64,000 bases of DNA from Coniella vitis (GCA_011317545.1 WUJK01000005.1:2480001-2544000); one strand, 5' to 3'; shown: positions 1-11,833, counted from the stretch's first letter. Notes: a model not told the origin generated them from the letters alone. Numbers and translations are program-made.

Positions 1-1002
1 AGCTCTGTCTCTCTATGGAGGAATCTAGTTACACTTTCGGGAAACGAATGTTCCAGTCAAGGTCTTTCCGGCTCCATTCTCTGTCTCTCCCTCTGTGCAT
101 GTATATGTATGTATGTGTTGATGAATATATGTACATACATTTGTAAGCACAAGTATATCTATACGACTTGTGACACTGCCATCCAGCCACCTAAATAGTC
201 ATTTGGCACTGTTACTTACCTGGTCATGAATGAGTAAGGCTGTGTACCTATCTTGAGACTTCGCTGCTACCTGGATACGGGCCTTGGACAATACAAGATC
301 TCGGCAAAGGCAAGCGGGGATCATTTCCCTCGTTGGCATGGGGGGAGTCTAAAAAGGAAGCCAAGCACTTGGAAACGAGAATATTGCAGTTTGGTATAGC
401 CAAAGACGCAGGGCTTTTGTATGTGCCGGAGAGAATAACAAACAGAGCAAAAGTGACCGGGGACAAAAGACTAGGAATAAACAGAGCAAAGAACAAAAAC
501 CACAACAAAACACCATAATACCCGGAATTCATCATCACCTGGATCGTGTATGAACTTGAGAGCCTTAGAATGAGAAACGGCAACACCCGGAAAGTACGGA
601 TGACAACCAAAGCCGAACCGCCTTGTGAATGACCATCAAGACTAGGAAGTGCATATCAACCAAACTTGATAGCAGCATAACAACAGTGTTGGGCACGCAC
701 TTTTGCAGCGGCTGGTACTAGGCCTTTTTCTACTTTCTTTTGTTCTTTTCTTGCTAGGGACAGGGTGCGTTCGTGTCGGCCCTGTCAGATTAACACCTCC
801 CGGTCTGGCATGACGTCTGACGGTACGAGAGGATCCATAGCGATTAAAGGCGCTCGAGACACGTCACATCAAGTTGGCCTAGTCTTCTCTCTGCTGCGTA
901 GATGTAGTAAGTCGCATCGGAGGACTACTGCTGAGGCTGGCGATTCCACCAAGCAGATGAGCTGTCTAGCTGGCGCTGTCTGCCAGCAGGGGTATAGGGA
1001 CT
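1..1002. other. intergenic, no gene seen
   Basis: I see no convincing gene here. Open frames are short, lack recognisable motifs and do not pair with splice signals. The segment around 95-160 is rich in TATG/TACATA repeats. The 3' end of the gene at 1003-1833 abuts the region. Confidence 0.5.
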
Positions 1003-1833
1003 TTATGATACGAGCAAAATGATTGTTAGAAAGAGAGGTTTTACCAAGCTGCAGGGAGGGAGGAATGGAAGGGTGTGATACAACGGAAAAGGAACAGGCT
1101 ACAGAATAGCTTGTGCGACAGGACTGACGGAGGAGCGAGTGCAGCGAGCATAAGTGGACAGTTCAATGGCGCTAGGAATGAGACTCGCAGAAAGCAAGAG
1201 CCGGCCGACGTACCTGTTTGCTTCGTTGGAGAAGCGGGACTGTGAGATGAGCGAGGCGTCATCTTCGAGAATCTCGGCTGGATAGACAGTGCTGGTGTTC
1301 TGGCTGCCATGGAGGCTTAGCTGACTGGAGACAAGGTGAGAGCCTATCCCAGCGCCATTGAAGCCGAAGCCGCCGCTGGCGTGCTGGTCGCCAAGCTCAG
1401 AGCTACTAGACGGTTTACATTGGTTAGCAAGAATTTCACGAATTTCTTCTTGTAGTTCTTTCAAGATTGTCTGATGAGATTGGCTGCCCCCTCCCCCTGG
1501 GCCCGCTGATGACAAGAACACGTTGCCATACCTTCCTACAGCCTCGTAGGGCCGTGGCACAAGGTGACTGTCTCGCCCCCAACACTCGGCGGCAAAGGTG
1601 CCCAATCGCACCTCCTGTTGCTGCTGACGCCGACGTTGTGTATTTCGCGGCGTAGCATGCATATGTTGAACCTCCTCTTGGGCGCTGACGGTGTTTGTGA
1701 TACGACAAGTCAGTTCCAGATATATCGTTTTCGCCAGCAATGTGAAAAGACGTTCCTGTTCACGATATAGAACTCACCTCGCGGCAGGGGAAACCGAGGT
1801 GGATCCCTCTGAAGGATACAAGCGCAAGCCCAT
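1003..1833 (-). CDS. unrecognised three-exon protein (hypothetical)
   Basis: Reading the minus strand, an ATG at 1833 opens exon 1 (1833-1778), which ends at a GTGAGT donor. A CTGAC-like branch site and CAG acceptor lead into exon 2 (1684-1214). Exon 2 ends at a perfect GTACGT donor, and a pyrimidine tract plus CTGCAG leads to a short exon 3 (1048-1003). Frame is kept throughout and gives about 190 residues. The middle carries a basic, Gln-rich stretch (RNTQRRRQQQQ), a Gly-rich loop, and a predicted short helix (HQTILKELQEEIREIL) that could form a coiled coil. The rest is Ser-rich and looks disordered. I recognise no family. The last exon would add a hydrophobic tail of about 14 residues; a different acceptor would give another short C-terminus. 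Exons 1 and 2 are better supported than exon 3. Confidence 0.45.
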
Positions 1834-2868
1834 GGTTGGCACGTTTTGAAAGAGCGAATGGTCTTGGGTGAGTGAATGATAAGATATCAAGTAGGCAAGT
1901 CAAGGGTCCCTTGAGAGCTGCGGTGCTGGGGAAAAGCTCAAGCTCCAGTCTCCAGGTCGTCCACAGATATTTCTTTGTATATCTTTTTACAAAAAGAAGA
2001 GGTTCCTGATCTGTACGGGTGACCCGGCCTCCTTTATATGTACAAACCACTCGTAGTGTGCGCTTTTGTAGAAGAGTAGCAAATGGCAGGGCAAAGCAAC
2101 ACTATACACTAACCTTGGAATTTCTTTTTGGCCTCCTAATTCTCTGAGACGGTGAGGCTAAGGTGGTGGCCACGGGTATTCCGGCGTTCAAGAATTGGTG
2201 GCGGGCTATGGATTACAACCCACATCAGGCCAGCTTTTTGAAAGCCTGCCACTCAATGACTTGACTTGATAGCATCGGTGACACAGCGAGTCCAGAAGCC
2301 AGCAAAAAGAATGGCCACATTGACGTATGATGGGTTTTGAGAACTAACAACCAATCATCTCTTGGACTGATGAGAGGTAGTAGGCTGACTTCATGAAGCC
2401 CACCATCTGTCCTCTTAGCGATGAGTGCCAACGTGTCCCTAGCTTCTGGTCTTATCCTTGCTACGATAATTTGACAACAGCATGTCTTAACAGGTGGCGA
2501 AATCGTGAGCCCTTGTTTGCAACCCGAAGGTCAAGGAATTCGGTCAGGGATGAACATGGCACAGAGTGTGTACCTGCTCATTGATCGTGTGCGCTGTGGT
2601 TTTCGTATGCATGTGTTGCGCTAACAGCCGGCTTAAGATGGCACGGTTGGGAAAAGGCTAACAGTGAATGGCAACGAAGAAGTGCGGGGTATGGGACTGC
2701 CCATCAGCCTGTGTAAGCTGGGTGTGGCATCTCTGTGCTGAGAAGTTGAGGAGCACGTAAGCCAAGTGGACCAAGGCACCGAGCAGCTCAGAGATAAACC
2801 AGTTCGGATAGATCATTGCCTCACCGCTTGGGAAAAAGCAACATCAAGCGGAGGGATGAGTCTCCAAG

Positions 2869-2884
2869 AAAAAAAAAAAAAAAA
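2869..2884. repeat. poly-A homopolymer (16)
   Basis: Sixteen consecutive A, followed by GAAAAAGG. It is intergenic. Confidence 0.9.
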
Positions 2885-3943
2885 GAAAAAGGTGAAACCC
2901 ATCTTTGGCCGTGTGTGGTTCGGCACACTCGTGCTGTTTGACGGCCGTATGCTTGAAGCCGAGATCAAGTAGCGCCGAAACTCCAGATCGTGTGTGTGGG
3001 CCCCTGGGACGTCTTCCACCGGAAGCACTCGAGCCGTCTCCATGCTGTTGGACCCGCGGAAGGGATAGATTTCACAGAGACAGAAGCATTGTCCGACGAT
3101 AAGGATGGTGGTGCTGATATTGCCTCTTGCGTCAGTTCTGCCTGCGTCTTGCGCCGAAATCTGCCAAAAGCTTGATGCAGGTATAACTCAGGGCGTTCTC
3201 AATCCTCTGTGAGTCGCCTCCATTAAACATCGGCCGTTAAATGCGTGGCGTGGAGTGTCTACCAACTGCTATTAGTGATTTGTACGACACATCAGAATCC
3301 TGCGACAAGAAGCGACAATGAGTGTAGAGTATGCTTGGACATGGCACAGACTGGGAAGAGACTGGATAGCGCTTGCGACCCTTGGGGAATATCCATTGGC
3401 CGTAAGCGCAGCGTCATCAGGACAAGGCAGGGCCGCCATGGACATGAATCCGCCAAAGGGCTCACATGGACCGGCACATGCTTCTTTCGAGGTTGGATAT
3501 GGCCACAGCAATTGCCACAGCTACCTGGGGTGGTGCATCGCGAGGAGGGGTGAGGCAATGGGGACAAACGATGGGTAGGGCGAGCCGAGCGAGGACCGGT
3601 TTGTTGTCGAATCTTCACGGAATGACGGACGAGAAGGACGCAATTATGCCGAAGGGTAAGACAGGGCTGACGGAGGCCGATAAAAGTGCACGTTCGGTTC
3701 TCGGGCGGTCCGATCTCGGAGGAAGCGGAGAGCGACCTTGGAAGCCTCTATATCAGACAAGACGCGCTTGGATAGCGGAGTTGAAAGTCGAGAGAAGATG
3801 GAGCGGCCGACCAGGTAGGGCTGGGCTCTTTTCTGGCAGGGCAGCTGAGACGAGTGGAGAGCTACCACAGCTTGCCAGCTGCACCTTCCCAAAGGTGGAA
3901 CAAATCCTTGGCATTGATTGGACCAGGGGCAAGCTCCAAATCG

Positions 3944-3996
3944 TGGGGTACGTACTACGTACCTAGGCTGCCAGTAGCTTCAAGGTACGTACCCCA
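3944..3996. repeat. 12-bp perfect inverted repeat
   Basis: The left arm TGGGGTACGTAC (3944-3955) and the right arm GTACGTACCCCA (3985-3996) are exact reverse complements separated by 29 bp. The spacer holds another TACGTACC and a CCTAGG. The repeat lies about 560 bp beyond the 3' end of the PARG-like gene. It could be a small hairpin or a binding-site pair; function is unknown. Confidence 0.8.
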
Positions 3997-4557
3997 AATT
4001 ATTTTCCGGACGAAATTATTTGATCGGTACTTGCGTGGTTGCGGTTCCTTTGCTGACACGGAGAGCGGAGGCTAGATTATACCGTGTGTCGGCCTTGGCC
4101 TAAGGTAGTTTTGAGAGTCAGTAACCCAAATATCGAGCTGTTGACTTGGAAGCCCAACGGAGCAGATGCCCTGCCTGATCTGTGGGGCCAGAAGGCTGCG
4201 GCTAACACAAGGCTGTACTGTCGTAGTAAAAGGCTGTGAAAGGCTGAAACTGGCTCGGCTGAAACAAATGCGTAGGGACATGACAAAATTCAACTTGGAA
4301 GAGCTACAACGAGCTCCATTGTTCGTTGTTGAGATTCTTTGGTCGTCGCTACCAGGATATAAACAAGAAAACACCGATATATTGCCTATTTTCAACTGTG
4401 TATGGCAAGGCTGTGAAGTTCAATCCCGCCACGAATTTAGCATCTGATCTACTGTGGTACTGTCTTAAAAAAGTGCCCAGAAGAAGCAGTCGAGATGGAT
4501 GACTCTGGGCGTTTATAAGCCTCCTCAGATTCAGTCATGAACGCGTTGCAAAAGGCT

Positions 4558-5421
4558 TTACAAACTCAACACAGCAAACTCCGAGTGGAACACGTCCAGA
4601 TTCTGCTGTCCAACCGAGCCCGCTGCATAAATCGCAAATACGACATTCTCAAACCACCCCACAAACTCATCGTCTTCCAGGATCTCCCTCATCTCCCGCG
4701 CGACCACCTCGGGCGGACACCGGTACGCCCCACAGCCCAGTGCACCTAGAACCATGCTCGTCTGGCCGTTATGTGCCGCACACCGATACACGAGCCGTAT
4801 CTTGTCCCGCAAATTCTCCAACACACTCTCGTCTGCGAAAACCATGGACCGCCCGCCGGGGCCTCTGGTGGCCAGCTTGGGGTGCCGCGGCGCCGCAACC
4901 GTAATGACCGACACGACGAAGCGCTGGTCCTCGGGCAGCTCGACAAGGCCATTGTCAAGCGTGTCACGAAAGACAGCCACCGCAGGCGACCAGATGCCTG
5001 CCACCGAGCCAGGCCCTGTGTTGGGCCAAGGATACCATTCTGGCTTGAGTGTGGCGTATAGGGTCGAAGAGTAGCACAGGGCCTCCTCCTGCGTCTTGGA
5101 GAGTGTATACCGCCATCCGCCGCCGGGCTCCATGTCGCTGGCAAGGTTGAGCACGGCGATCTTGGGGCGGACTCGATTGCCCGCGGTGTGGTCGTCGCCG
5201 TGGGCGAGGAGCAGGGACCGCGCAGCAGCAAATGAGTCCGAGTCGATGACGCGCACGGGATTTCGCCTGAGGTTTGGACTGGCGGCTGCGTCGAGCGGTG
5301 GGAGCTGGGCGGCCGTGACGAAGGTGCTCTCGAGGCTGGCGCCGGGCGTGGCCTGAACGATGGCTGGGCTTCGTGCGATGGTGTCTTCGCAGACTTTTTG
5401 CCGTTCTACGAGAGAAGCCAT
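4558..5421 (-). CDS. microbial-type poly(ADP-ribose) glycohydrolase-like protein (TIGR02452 family)
   Basis: Intronless, 287 residues. The hallmark of PARG macrodomain hydrolases is present: a Gly-rich loop GGG at residues 100-102 followed by the catalytic QEE at 111-113, within GGGWRYTLSKTQEE. The preceding strand VLNLASDMEP is the usual lead-in of the bacterial/fungal short PARG type. Enzymes of this type remove ADP-ribose polymers from proteins, with the two glutamates in catalysis. A second conserved block, VLGALGCGAYRCPPEVVA (about 236-253), matches the macrodomain phosphate-binding loop. The length fits the family. The first ATG at 5421 is used because the frame closes upstream and the N-terminal region typical of the family (LVERQKVCEDT) follows directly. 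No signal peptide is visible, so a nuclear or cytosolic location is likely. It stands alone, with no operon-like partner. Confidence 0.88.
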   Translation of the reverse strand: MASLVERQKVCEDTIARSPAIVQATPGASLESTFVTAAQLPPLDAAASPNLRRNPVRVIDSDSFAAARSLLLAHGDDHTAGNRVRPKIAVLNLASDMEPGGGWRYTLSKTQEEALCYSSTLYATLKPEWYPWPNTGPGSVAGIWSPAVAVFRDTLDNGLVELPEDQRFVVSVITVAAPRHPKLATRGPGGRSMVFADESVLENLRDKIRLVYRCAAHNGQTSMVLGALGCGAYRCPPEVVAREMREILEDDEFVGWFENVVFAIYAAGSVGQQNLDVFHSEFAVLSL

Positions 5422-8400
5422 CCTTTTCGTTTGCTGAATCTATGCTTGTAGTTGATCTTCTGGTACCTGGTGTCAGATTCGATGAGCCAAGTAATTCTTT
5501 CTCCGTGATGCTGGATGTGCTCTTGCAAAAGATGTGAAGTGGAAAACTTGACCGCGATGTGCTTTAGTGGACATTTATTAAGACCAGATAAGCAGAGGCT
5601 TGGTAGCTTCAGGCCCTGTAGAGCCCCACTACCACCGCTAAATGACAGTTTTTAGTACTGCTGCCTAGGAGCAGCTGGGGGCAGTGCACCTAGATGCCAC
5701 GTCGATGGTTACAATCCTCTGCTATATTCAGTGCGGACGGCAGAGCAGGTGTTGGTGTAGATGTTGTATACGGACTCGGTTCTTTGAATTACTTGTCATA
5801 CTAATGTGGTCAAATCAAATACTGTTTTCAAGAATGTATAGAAATGTCACCATGGCACCAGAACCAGAGTCTCTTCAACGCAAGAGGAAGAAGGGTTGCT
5901 GATATCCGGTTGACGCAAACATGTTAAGAAAGTCCGGTGTATCGAAGGAAGACACCTTTTTTGAATGATCTGATATATGGATATCAGATTGATATCCAGA
6001 AACCATCCGCCACCGATACGACGAATTGCCAAATGTCCCAGACTACCCAGTTTTTGACCATGAGGGGCGACAGACTGACATCATATTGTAAATATAGCTT
6101 TTCAAACTCCAATTCTATCGGCCAGATACTATACTACAGAAGGCACATAACACCTGCTGAGCCTGTTCAGAATGGTCTCGTCCATGACGTGCGGCTTGTT
6201 GAACGCATGGGTTTCTGATCGCGGGGGTGCGACCGGGGGCAGCCCAGGATTCCTCATAGTTTGGATGTAATTTATGTTGCTGCCCATATTTGACCTGTAA
6301 AGCTAAAACCTCAGCACTCGTGGTAATCTACGTGCACCCGAGACACGAGGACTGGCGATATGATTCGGTTGTGGTCTTATACAGGCCAGATATCACAGCA
6401 ACACACCCATTACTCGGAGTCAATATAACAATGATGGTCATGTCACAGATTTAGAAGGTGTTGTAGGTCCTGGATTCGCAAACGCTTCTATAGAAGGCTC
6501 TGTGGCATAAAATCCAGCTACAAACTCCTTCAGACCCCCAATGAGGCAGGGAAATCAGAGCGTAGTCTCAAGCCACTCGATGCGCGCACCATTTGAACAC
6601 TCGCTTGGAATGCATTCTCCTCAGACCTAGGTTCACTTCGTAAAGCGAGGCAACACCAAGAATACTGCCGTGAGAGCGATAAGTTGATCGTCTACTCTCG
6701 CTGCATGGGAAAGGTTTGCCCGCACGTCTTGACGGTGGTCAAATCGGCGTCGACCATTGGCCGCAGCTAGCAACAGCCGATGAGGATCTCCAACAAGGCC
6801 GGATCCTTTGAAATGTATCGATATACGCTTCTGTGCTCTCCCAGAGCTATCTATGAGGCGTAGAATCCCGTCATTTTCTCTTGTCCGCCTTAAACGCTGC
6901 CATCCATTTGAGGCTGATGTGGTCTCCTCTAACGATCGCCGTACGTTGGTATCGTTTGCTAGTCGTTCTGCACCATTTCCTTGATCCATGAAGGGGAAGA
7001 ATATTGGAGCTTGGCTCTTCGGTGCTCTTAATAGTTTATTCTGGACTAGCACTGGCTTAATAATTAATAGTCATTGTGCCATATCGGACACCGAGATGAA
7101 TGCAAGCCGAATTCAAGCCAAACTTCAGACCGAACCATAAAGGGCCTCACCAACTTATGATTTTGCGTTTCGTCGTTCGAATTAGCATCGAGTGTCACTT
7201 TTGCTATCATCCAAACACTGTCCCGCTCTGATTCATGCCTGCTAAGTCATAGATGGTCGAGAATAATAGCTTGAGGGTATGACAAGCCTTCCAAGAGCTC
7301 CATGGAAGTAGGAATACACCCTGGAAACACAGAACAAATCTGTCATGTTGTGAATATTTCTAGCCTTGCCGAGTTTGAAACGACCACGCATCTCGTCGAC
7401 CTGAGGAAATGAAACGCCAATGCAGAGAGGAATATCTCAATCCACTTGTACATATCAGCGTGGCGTTGCAGACCCACGCTACGGCATGTTGAACGAAGCT
7501 GAGGTCTGTTATTGTAGACCATGTGCCTACTCTCAGCCCGGTAACCGTCATGTCTTCGTGCGAGGAAGACAAGGAGGCTCATGAAGAGGAACCGATGGCT
7601 GTTGATGGCAATACAGTTTTCATAGGTAGGTTTTAGGAACTCCTATAGTGGTAGAGTGTTAGTAAGTGTGTCCTTACTCTTGTTGATTGCTGTATTTGTT
7701 CAAACCCTTTGCCTGAATCACTGTAGGGCCAAGTCTCGTGGAATCAGGAACTAAACTGAGTGCAAAAACTAACAGCAATGAAGTTACAAGAGCTTGTGTC
7801 TTCGTGAAGAAGACGATGCTCGATACATTTTATATTCATATTGATACCACACAATTGGGACCTCAAAGCATGAAGGTGATGATGAAGGTAACACTTGACG
7901 AGTGGTGAAGCGCGATATTTCAAAGATGGAGCAATGTCGTTGGACGTTTCCAGGAATCTTGAGGCGTCGGCTGTAAACACGGCCAATGCAGCTAAAACTG
8001 ATAGGACCCCTAATGACAGCGTTTCTACAGCATTTCCTTTTCGAATAACTGGCTGTAAAGAGTGAAGAACGATAATATGGGTTCATTGTCCCATCTTCCG
8101 GAGCCAGGGCATACCCGCTCGCCAGTGGTGTGCTGTGAAGCATGCACGCCATTCATGTAGGCTTTGTTTCATGTTAAAATATCCGGCTGTGTTCGCGGAC
8201 TCTGGTCCACCAGCCCTGTGAATGCACGCCTGCTAAGAGACCGCATATAGTCCAGGTGAGTCTGGCGCGCATTGTCCGGGGTATAACTTTTCTCCTAAAG
8301 GGAGGGTCTTGGCATAACTTGCCTCGAGACATTGTAAATAGCTCCGCTTCACATCGGTGCCCTCATAGAGCGTTTCTTTTTGATACGTAAAGCCGCACAT

Positions 8401-8527
8401 GTGAAGGTACAAAGAGGGACAACAATCGTATCTCCTTACCAGTTCAACACAAAGTTGTTACTAGCAACAAGCATCGCTTGCTGGCCAATGAAATTACTTT
8501 TTGACATACTCGTCTTGTATATGAGCT
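5422..8527. other. AT-richer intergenic region, no gene seen
   Basis: No gene is supported in 3.1 kb. Several 70-140 residue frames exist on the minus strand (for example 6633-7052), but they show no recognisable domain, no convincing start context and no splice partner. The sequence is AT-richer than the flanking genes. Confidence 0.45.
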
Positions 8528-9769
8528 CTACCAAGTGTAGAATGGCCTTTGGGCAGTGACGGGCCTGTCCGGCAAATGAATCCAAGGTCCTTGGCGGTAC
8601 TCCTTTGCCTTCTTCTCCTCATGCTCTCGTACACGTGACTTTTCTTCCTTGAGACGGATCGTGATGCCTGTACCGGAACATGTCAACAGCTTTTACATCT
8701 CAATTTGGGCGATAGAGCCAGACTTACTCGCTTGTGGCATCTTAATAACGTCCGTGCGACCTTTGGCTCTGTAGTTGGGCCTCTTGCCTCTCCAGGGACC
8801 ACGATTCACCCAGGCTTCGTGCACATATAGCCGTGTGGGGTCAACAACATCGACCCATTTGCCGTGTCTGTGGTCCCTGATAGTCTTCGTCTCTGTCTGG
8901 CCTGGCACGAATTCGCCGTTGACCTTGCCCAGGCCCATTCCACGCTCGACAACAGCCTTATCTCTGGCCAGGTCTAGCTCGTACAACACCTCCTTGGCAA
9001 ACTTCTTTTTGGAGAACTTCATCTGCGTCCTCGCCTCCTCGAGAGTCTTGCCGCTGATTTGTCTCGCCAGATGCATCAGCTTCTTGACGCTGGTCGCCAG
9101 CCACTCACTCTTGGATAGCGCCTCGCGCTCGGTCCGCTTCAGTCTTTCCTCACGCGTTTCCTTGCCCCTGACGTCCAGCGCCCGTGTGACGCGTTGGATG
9201 ACCATCTTGCGTTCCCACCTCCTGCGACTTCTTGGGTCTGGATCAACGGCGAACCGCATGTGATCGCTGATAGTCGACGCACCCATTAGCGTCTTACGCT
9301 CTGAGGCTCCCTTTGTCGCGGCATCACCCGCCAACGGCCCAGCGCTACCATCCTCATCCTCCTGTTTTATGCTTTTTAGCTCGTCGTCAAAAATAGATTG
9401 CGATTCCAGACGTGTCGACGACATGCGCCCACGCAGGGTGTCCTCGACGCCCTGTCGGTCTTCGTATTTGGCCATATCGCCGAGTAGGGTTTTATGCAAG
9501 TCTTTTGGTTTTTGACGGTTGACGACGCCGCGAGCGGCATGCGTTACGCTCTTTGTGTTTTTGGTCGTCGCGGCATGGCGTACTTGGCTTGCGACGAGCA
9601 GCAAGCAGGGCGAGCTGGTGGGTGGAAGGACGGTCGGGCGTAGTGTTCTGAGGATCGTCGGGGCTGGTTCAGGATTGAGTCAATTGGGCCAAAAGAGGTC
9701 ATGATACGGCAGGTTGAAGGAATGCATACCGGTTCCGAGCGCCCTACGCGCCGGTAAATGTAAGCTCAT
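8528..9769 (-). CDS. mrpl22: mitochondrial large-subunit ribosomal protein uL22m
   Basis: Three exons: 9769-9730, 9663-8728 and 8667-8528, with introns of 66 and 60 bp (GTATGC/CAG and GTAAGT/CAG). The product is 371 residues. The N-terminus is a mitochondrial presequence, rich in Arg, Ser and Leu with no acids (MSLHLPARRALGTAPTILR). It then has a charged linker and the uL22 core at roughly 175-330 (MVIQRVTRALDVRGKE, WLATSVKKLMHLARQISGKT, AKEVLYELDLARDKAVVE, VNRGPWRGKRPNYRAKGR). The terminal exon supplies the typical fungal tail TIRLKEEKSRVREHEEKKAK. uL22m lines the nascent-chain exit tunnel of the mitoribosome. The true start lies in the small upstream exon; reading only the long exon would miss it and the presequence. 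It is divergent from COX9 across 329 bp. Confidence 0.93.
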
Positions 9770-10098
9770 GTTTGGGGCGTCTGGGTCTGGGGTGTGGACA
9801 GATGAGCTTCGCAAAAAAGCCAAGCTGACGATGCGATCAAATGCGGCATCAAAAAGTCTGGAGCTCGGCGCCTGCCTTTGGGGGTACTCGGGCCGGGCCG
9901 GCAAAATCTGGCTGACGTAAACATTAAATGCTGCCACGTGATTCGCTCATCTGCTCGGGTCGACCGCAGCAAAGGCTCAAAGCTCCTCTGACAGCCCAAA
10001 ACATCAGGTCATTTTCTCGACGACATTGATCATCTGAAGCTCTCGACAGCCGCCAAATCTCCACTCCCGACCACTTATAACCCACTACATTGCACACA
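9770..10098. promoter_or_regulatory. shared divergent promoter of mrpl22 and cox9
   Basis: The 329 bp between the two opposed start codons must hold both promoters. Both genes encode nuclear-made mitochondrial proteins, so joint control is plausible (inference). I see no clear TATA box. A TATAA lies at about 10076, close to the COX9 start. Confidence 0.5.
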
Positions 10099-10577
10099 AT
10101 GGCCGTCAAGCCGATCGTTGGCGTATGTTGCACCTGAACGGGAGGACAAGACCGTGCACAATGGCTCCTGGGGAACCAAGGCATCCTGAATGACGTGCCC
10201 CAGGATATATGCAGATGGGCTGACTTGGGTACTTTTCTGGATTTAGATGCTCCGCCGGGGCCTCATCACTGATCTCGGTATTGCACTGGGTAAGCAAAGT
10301 TGCCAATCCTTGCTCGGCAGGCGTAATTGTGGCAGGGGAAGCCTCGGCTGCACGGAGAACGAGCTCAAGCTAACTGCGCTCGTAGGTCTCGGATTTGCTA
10401 TGGGCAACGTCTTTTGGTATGGAAATTGGGAGCGGACGATATGGCTAGGCAGCCGAAGTGGTGCATAAAGAAGATCTAACGATGTCGAATAGGTACGGAT
10501 TCCACATGCCGCGCACTCACGCCCGTGACAACTACTACAAGACGATTGAGGACGAGCGCGCAGCTCGACAGGGTTAG
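10099..10577 (+). CDS. cox9: cytochrome c oxidase subunit VIIa-type (fungal COX9)
   Basis: Four small exons: 10099-10122, 10247-10289, 10386-10416 and 10493-10577. All introns are GT...AG, and together the exons encode exactly 60 residues. The protein opens with MAVKPIVG, continues MLRRGLITDLGIALG and LGFAMGNVFWYGFHMP, and ends with a charged tail RDNYYKTIEDERAARQG. This is the layout of fungal COX9: a short matrix N-terminus, one membrane helix and a charged intermembrane-space tail. COX9 is a small structural subunit of complex IV in the inner mitochondrial membrane. No exon exceeds 85 bp, so open-frame scans miss the gene. The first intron follows codon 8, the second splits a Gly codon and the third splits a Trp codon. 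Confidence 0.92.
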
Positions 10578-11272
10578 GCAACTGCTGGAAACCCTACAAC
10601 GAGCAGAAGTAGCGTGTGGATCATTAAAAGGTGTACATGTTGGAGGTTGGGCAAGATGCCCGGCGCGGTCTATAGAGCCTGGGTATCTGGGAGAATTGTT
10701 TCCGACACACATAGACGACACAAGCAATGATATCGGTGCATTCGAAGCAAGGCATCTCTCCCTGGTGGCCCTTTTTGCAAACACGTCAATCGTGTGATGA
10801 CCCGGCCAAGGGATGCGCCAATCACTCCAGCCTTTGGACTGCATCGAGACAACAAGACTACATATTGGTACTCAGGCGTAATCATGTCTCGTTCTTGTAT
10901 GAGCAGCCAATCGATTGGCACAACCCGCAGTCCGTCGAGACTACTACACGCCCGGTGAGGAGGCATGCCATAGCGGATGGCTCGCCGTTTCTGCGCGGTA
11001 CGTTTACGCACGGTGTATGGTAGCAGATGAAGGGCAGAATGACCTGACGTAACGCGGCACTCTGCTGTAACACTTGTGTGTGTCCGTGTATGTTTGTGTG
11101 TGCAAACAACGTGCCTTTTCTCCTCTGCATACAGTTCGCAGCCTGGCCGTTATGAGCTGGTATTCGAAAAAGTCCTTCTAGTCAGGCAAGTCTGCGCTCG
11201 ATGTTCCTGCTCTGGCGAACAGCAACCAGCCTGATTCAAACCAAACTGCCATTATTCAGTACAAGGCCCTGT
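10578..11272. other. convergent 3' region between cox9 and som1
   Basis: The two flanking genes end towards each other here. I see no gene. Short GT/TG-rich tracts occur near 11073-11103. Confidence 0.5.
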
Positions 11273-11833
11273 TCAATCCGACGAGTAGTAGTCTGTTCTG
11301 TTGGCATCGTGCCAGGGGGTTGTCATCGTGGGTGGCCGCTTGGATATTCTGGCTGCAGCGTTGGCATTGGCGTCCGCGTTGGCTAGCCTGACAGCCGGGG
11401 AAGACGCGCCTTCCCAGGCGGTGGTCTCAACCATGAAACTGCCCTTTTTATCGGTGCACCTGGCAAATAGCTCACGCCCGTCAACAAGACTCGAAACTTT
11501 GCAGATTCAACACACCCAACTCTTGCATTGCACCATCACCCATCCAAATCATCGCGCACAGGTCCTTTGCACCCTCTGCCAGTGCTGCATGCCCACTGCT
11601 GCCCCAGTAAAAACTCACCTGCGAAAGAATTTCTCTATCTCATAGCACCGCACGGGACTATCGGGCTGATCGGGCCGGTCCACGCGGCAATTATACTGGA
11701 GCAGGCTCAGCAATTGGCACCCGTTGAGGTCAATGTCCCTGCCCGAGGTCGTCTTGCGCTTCTTGCCATCGAGGTTGCTCTGGATGTGCAGCGGTAATTG
11801 AGACGCCGGGAAGCTGTGACACGGTGGCGTCAT
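11273..11833 (-). CDS. som1: SOM1, mitochondrial inner-membrane protease subunit
   Basis: Two exons: 11833-11619 and 11459-11273, with a GTGAGT donor and a CCAG acceptor. The split Arg codon rejoins in frame and gives 133 residues. The core matches the SOM1 family: FPASQLPLHIQ, then GKKRKTTSGRDIDLNGCQLL, SLLQYNCRV, PVRCYEIEKFFRRC and KKGSFMVETTAWEG. The conserved cysteines lie in the NGC, YNC, RC and RRC contexts. In yeast, Som1 is needed for inner-membrane protease (Imp1/Imp2) function, which removes intermembrane-space sorting signals. The tail past the tryptophan is Ala/Asn-rich and poorly conserved. The start at 11833 is the first in-frame ATG giving the family N-terminus; the frame is open further upstream. 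Its start codon is 28 bp from that of the divergent Rad51-like gene. Confidence 0.9.

Larger units (their letters stand above)
1834..4557. other. intergenic with A-run and inverted repeat
   Basis: No gene is supported in these 2.7 kb. Plus-strand frames such as 3466-3966 have no motif and no splice context. There is a 16-A run at 2869-2884, and a 12-bp inverted repeat at 3944-3996 is listed separately. Confidence 0.5.

Noticed and set aside
3466..3966. 166-codon frame on the plus strand
   Set aside because: No family motif, poor start context and overlapping frames of similar length; likely chance.
6633..7052. 139-codon frame on the minus strand
   Set aside because: No motif or splice partner. 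It could be a small gene, but nothing positive supports it.
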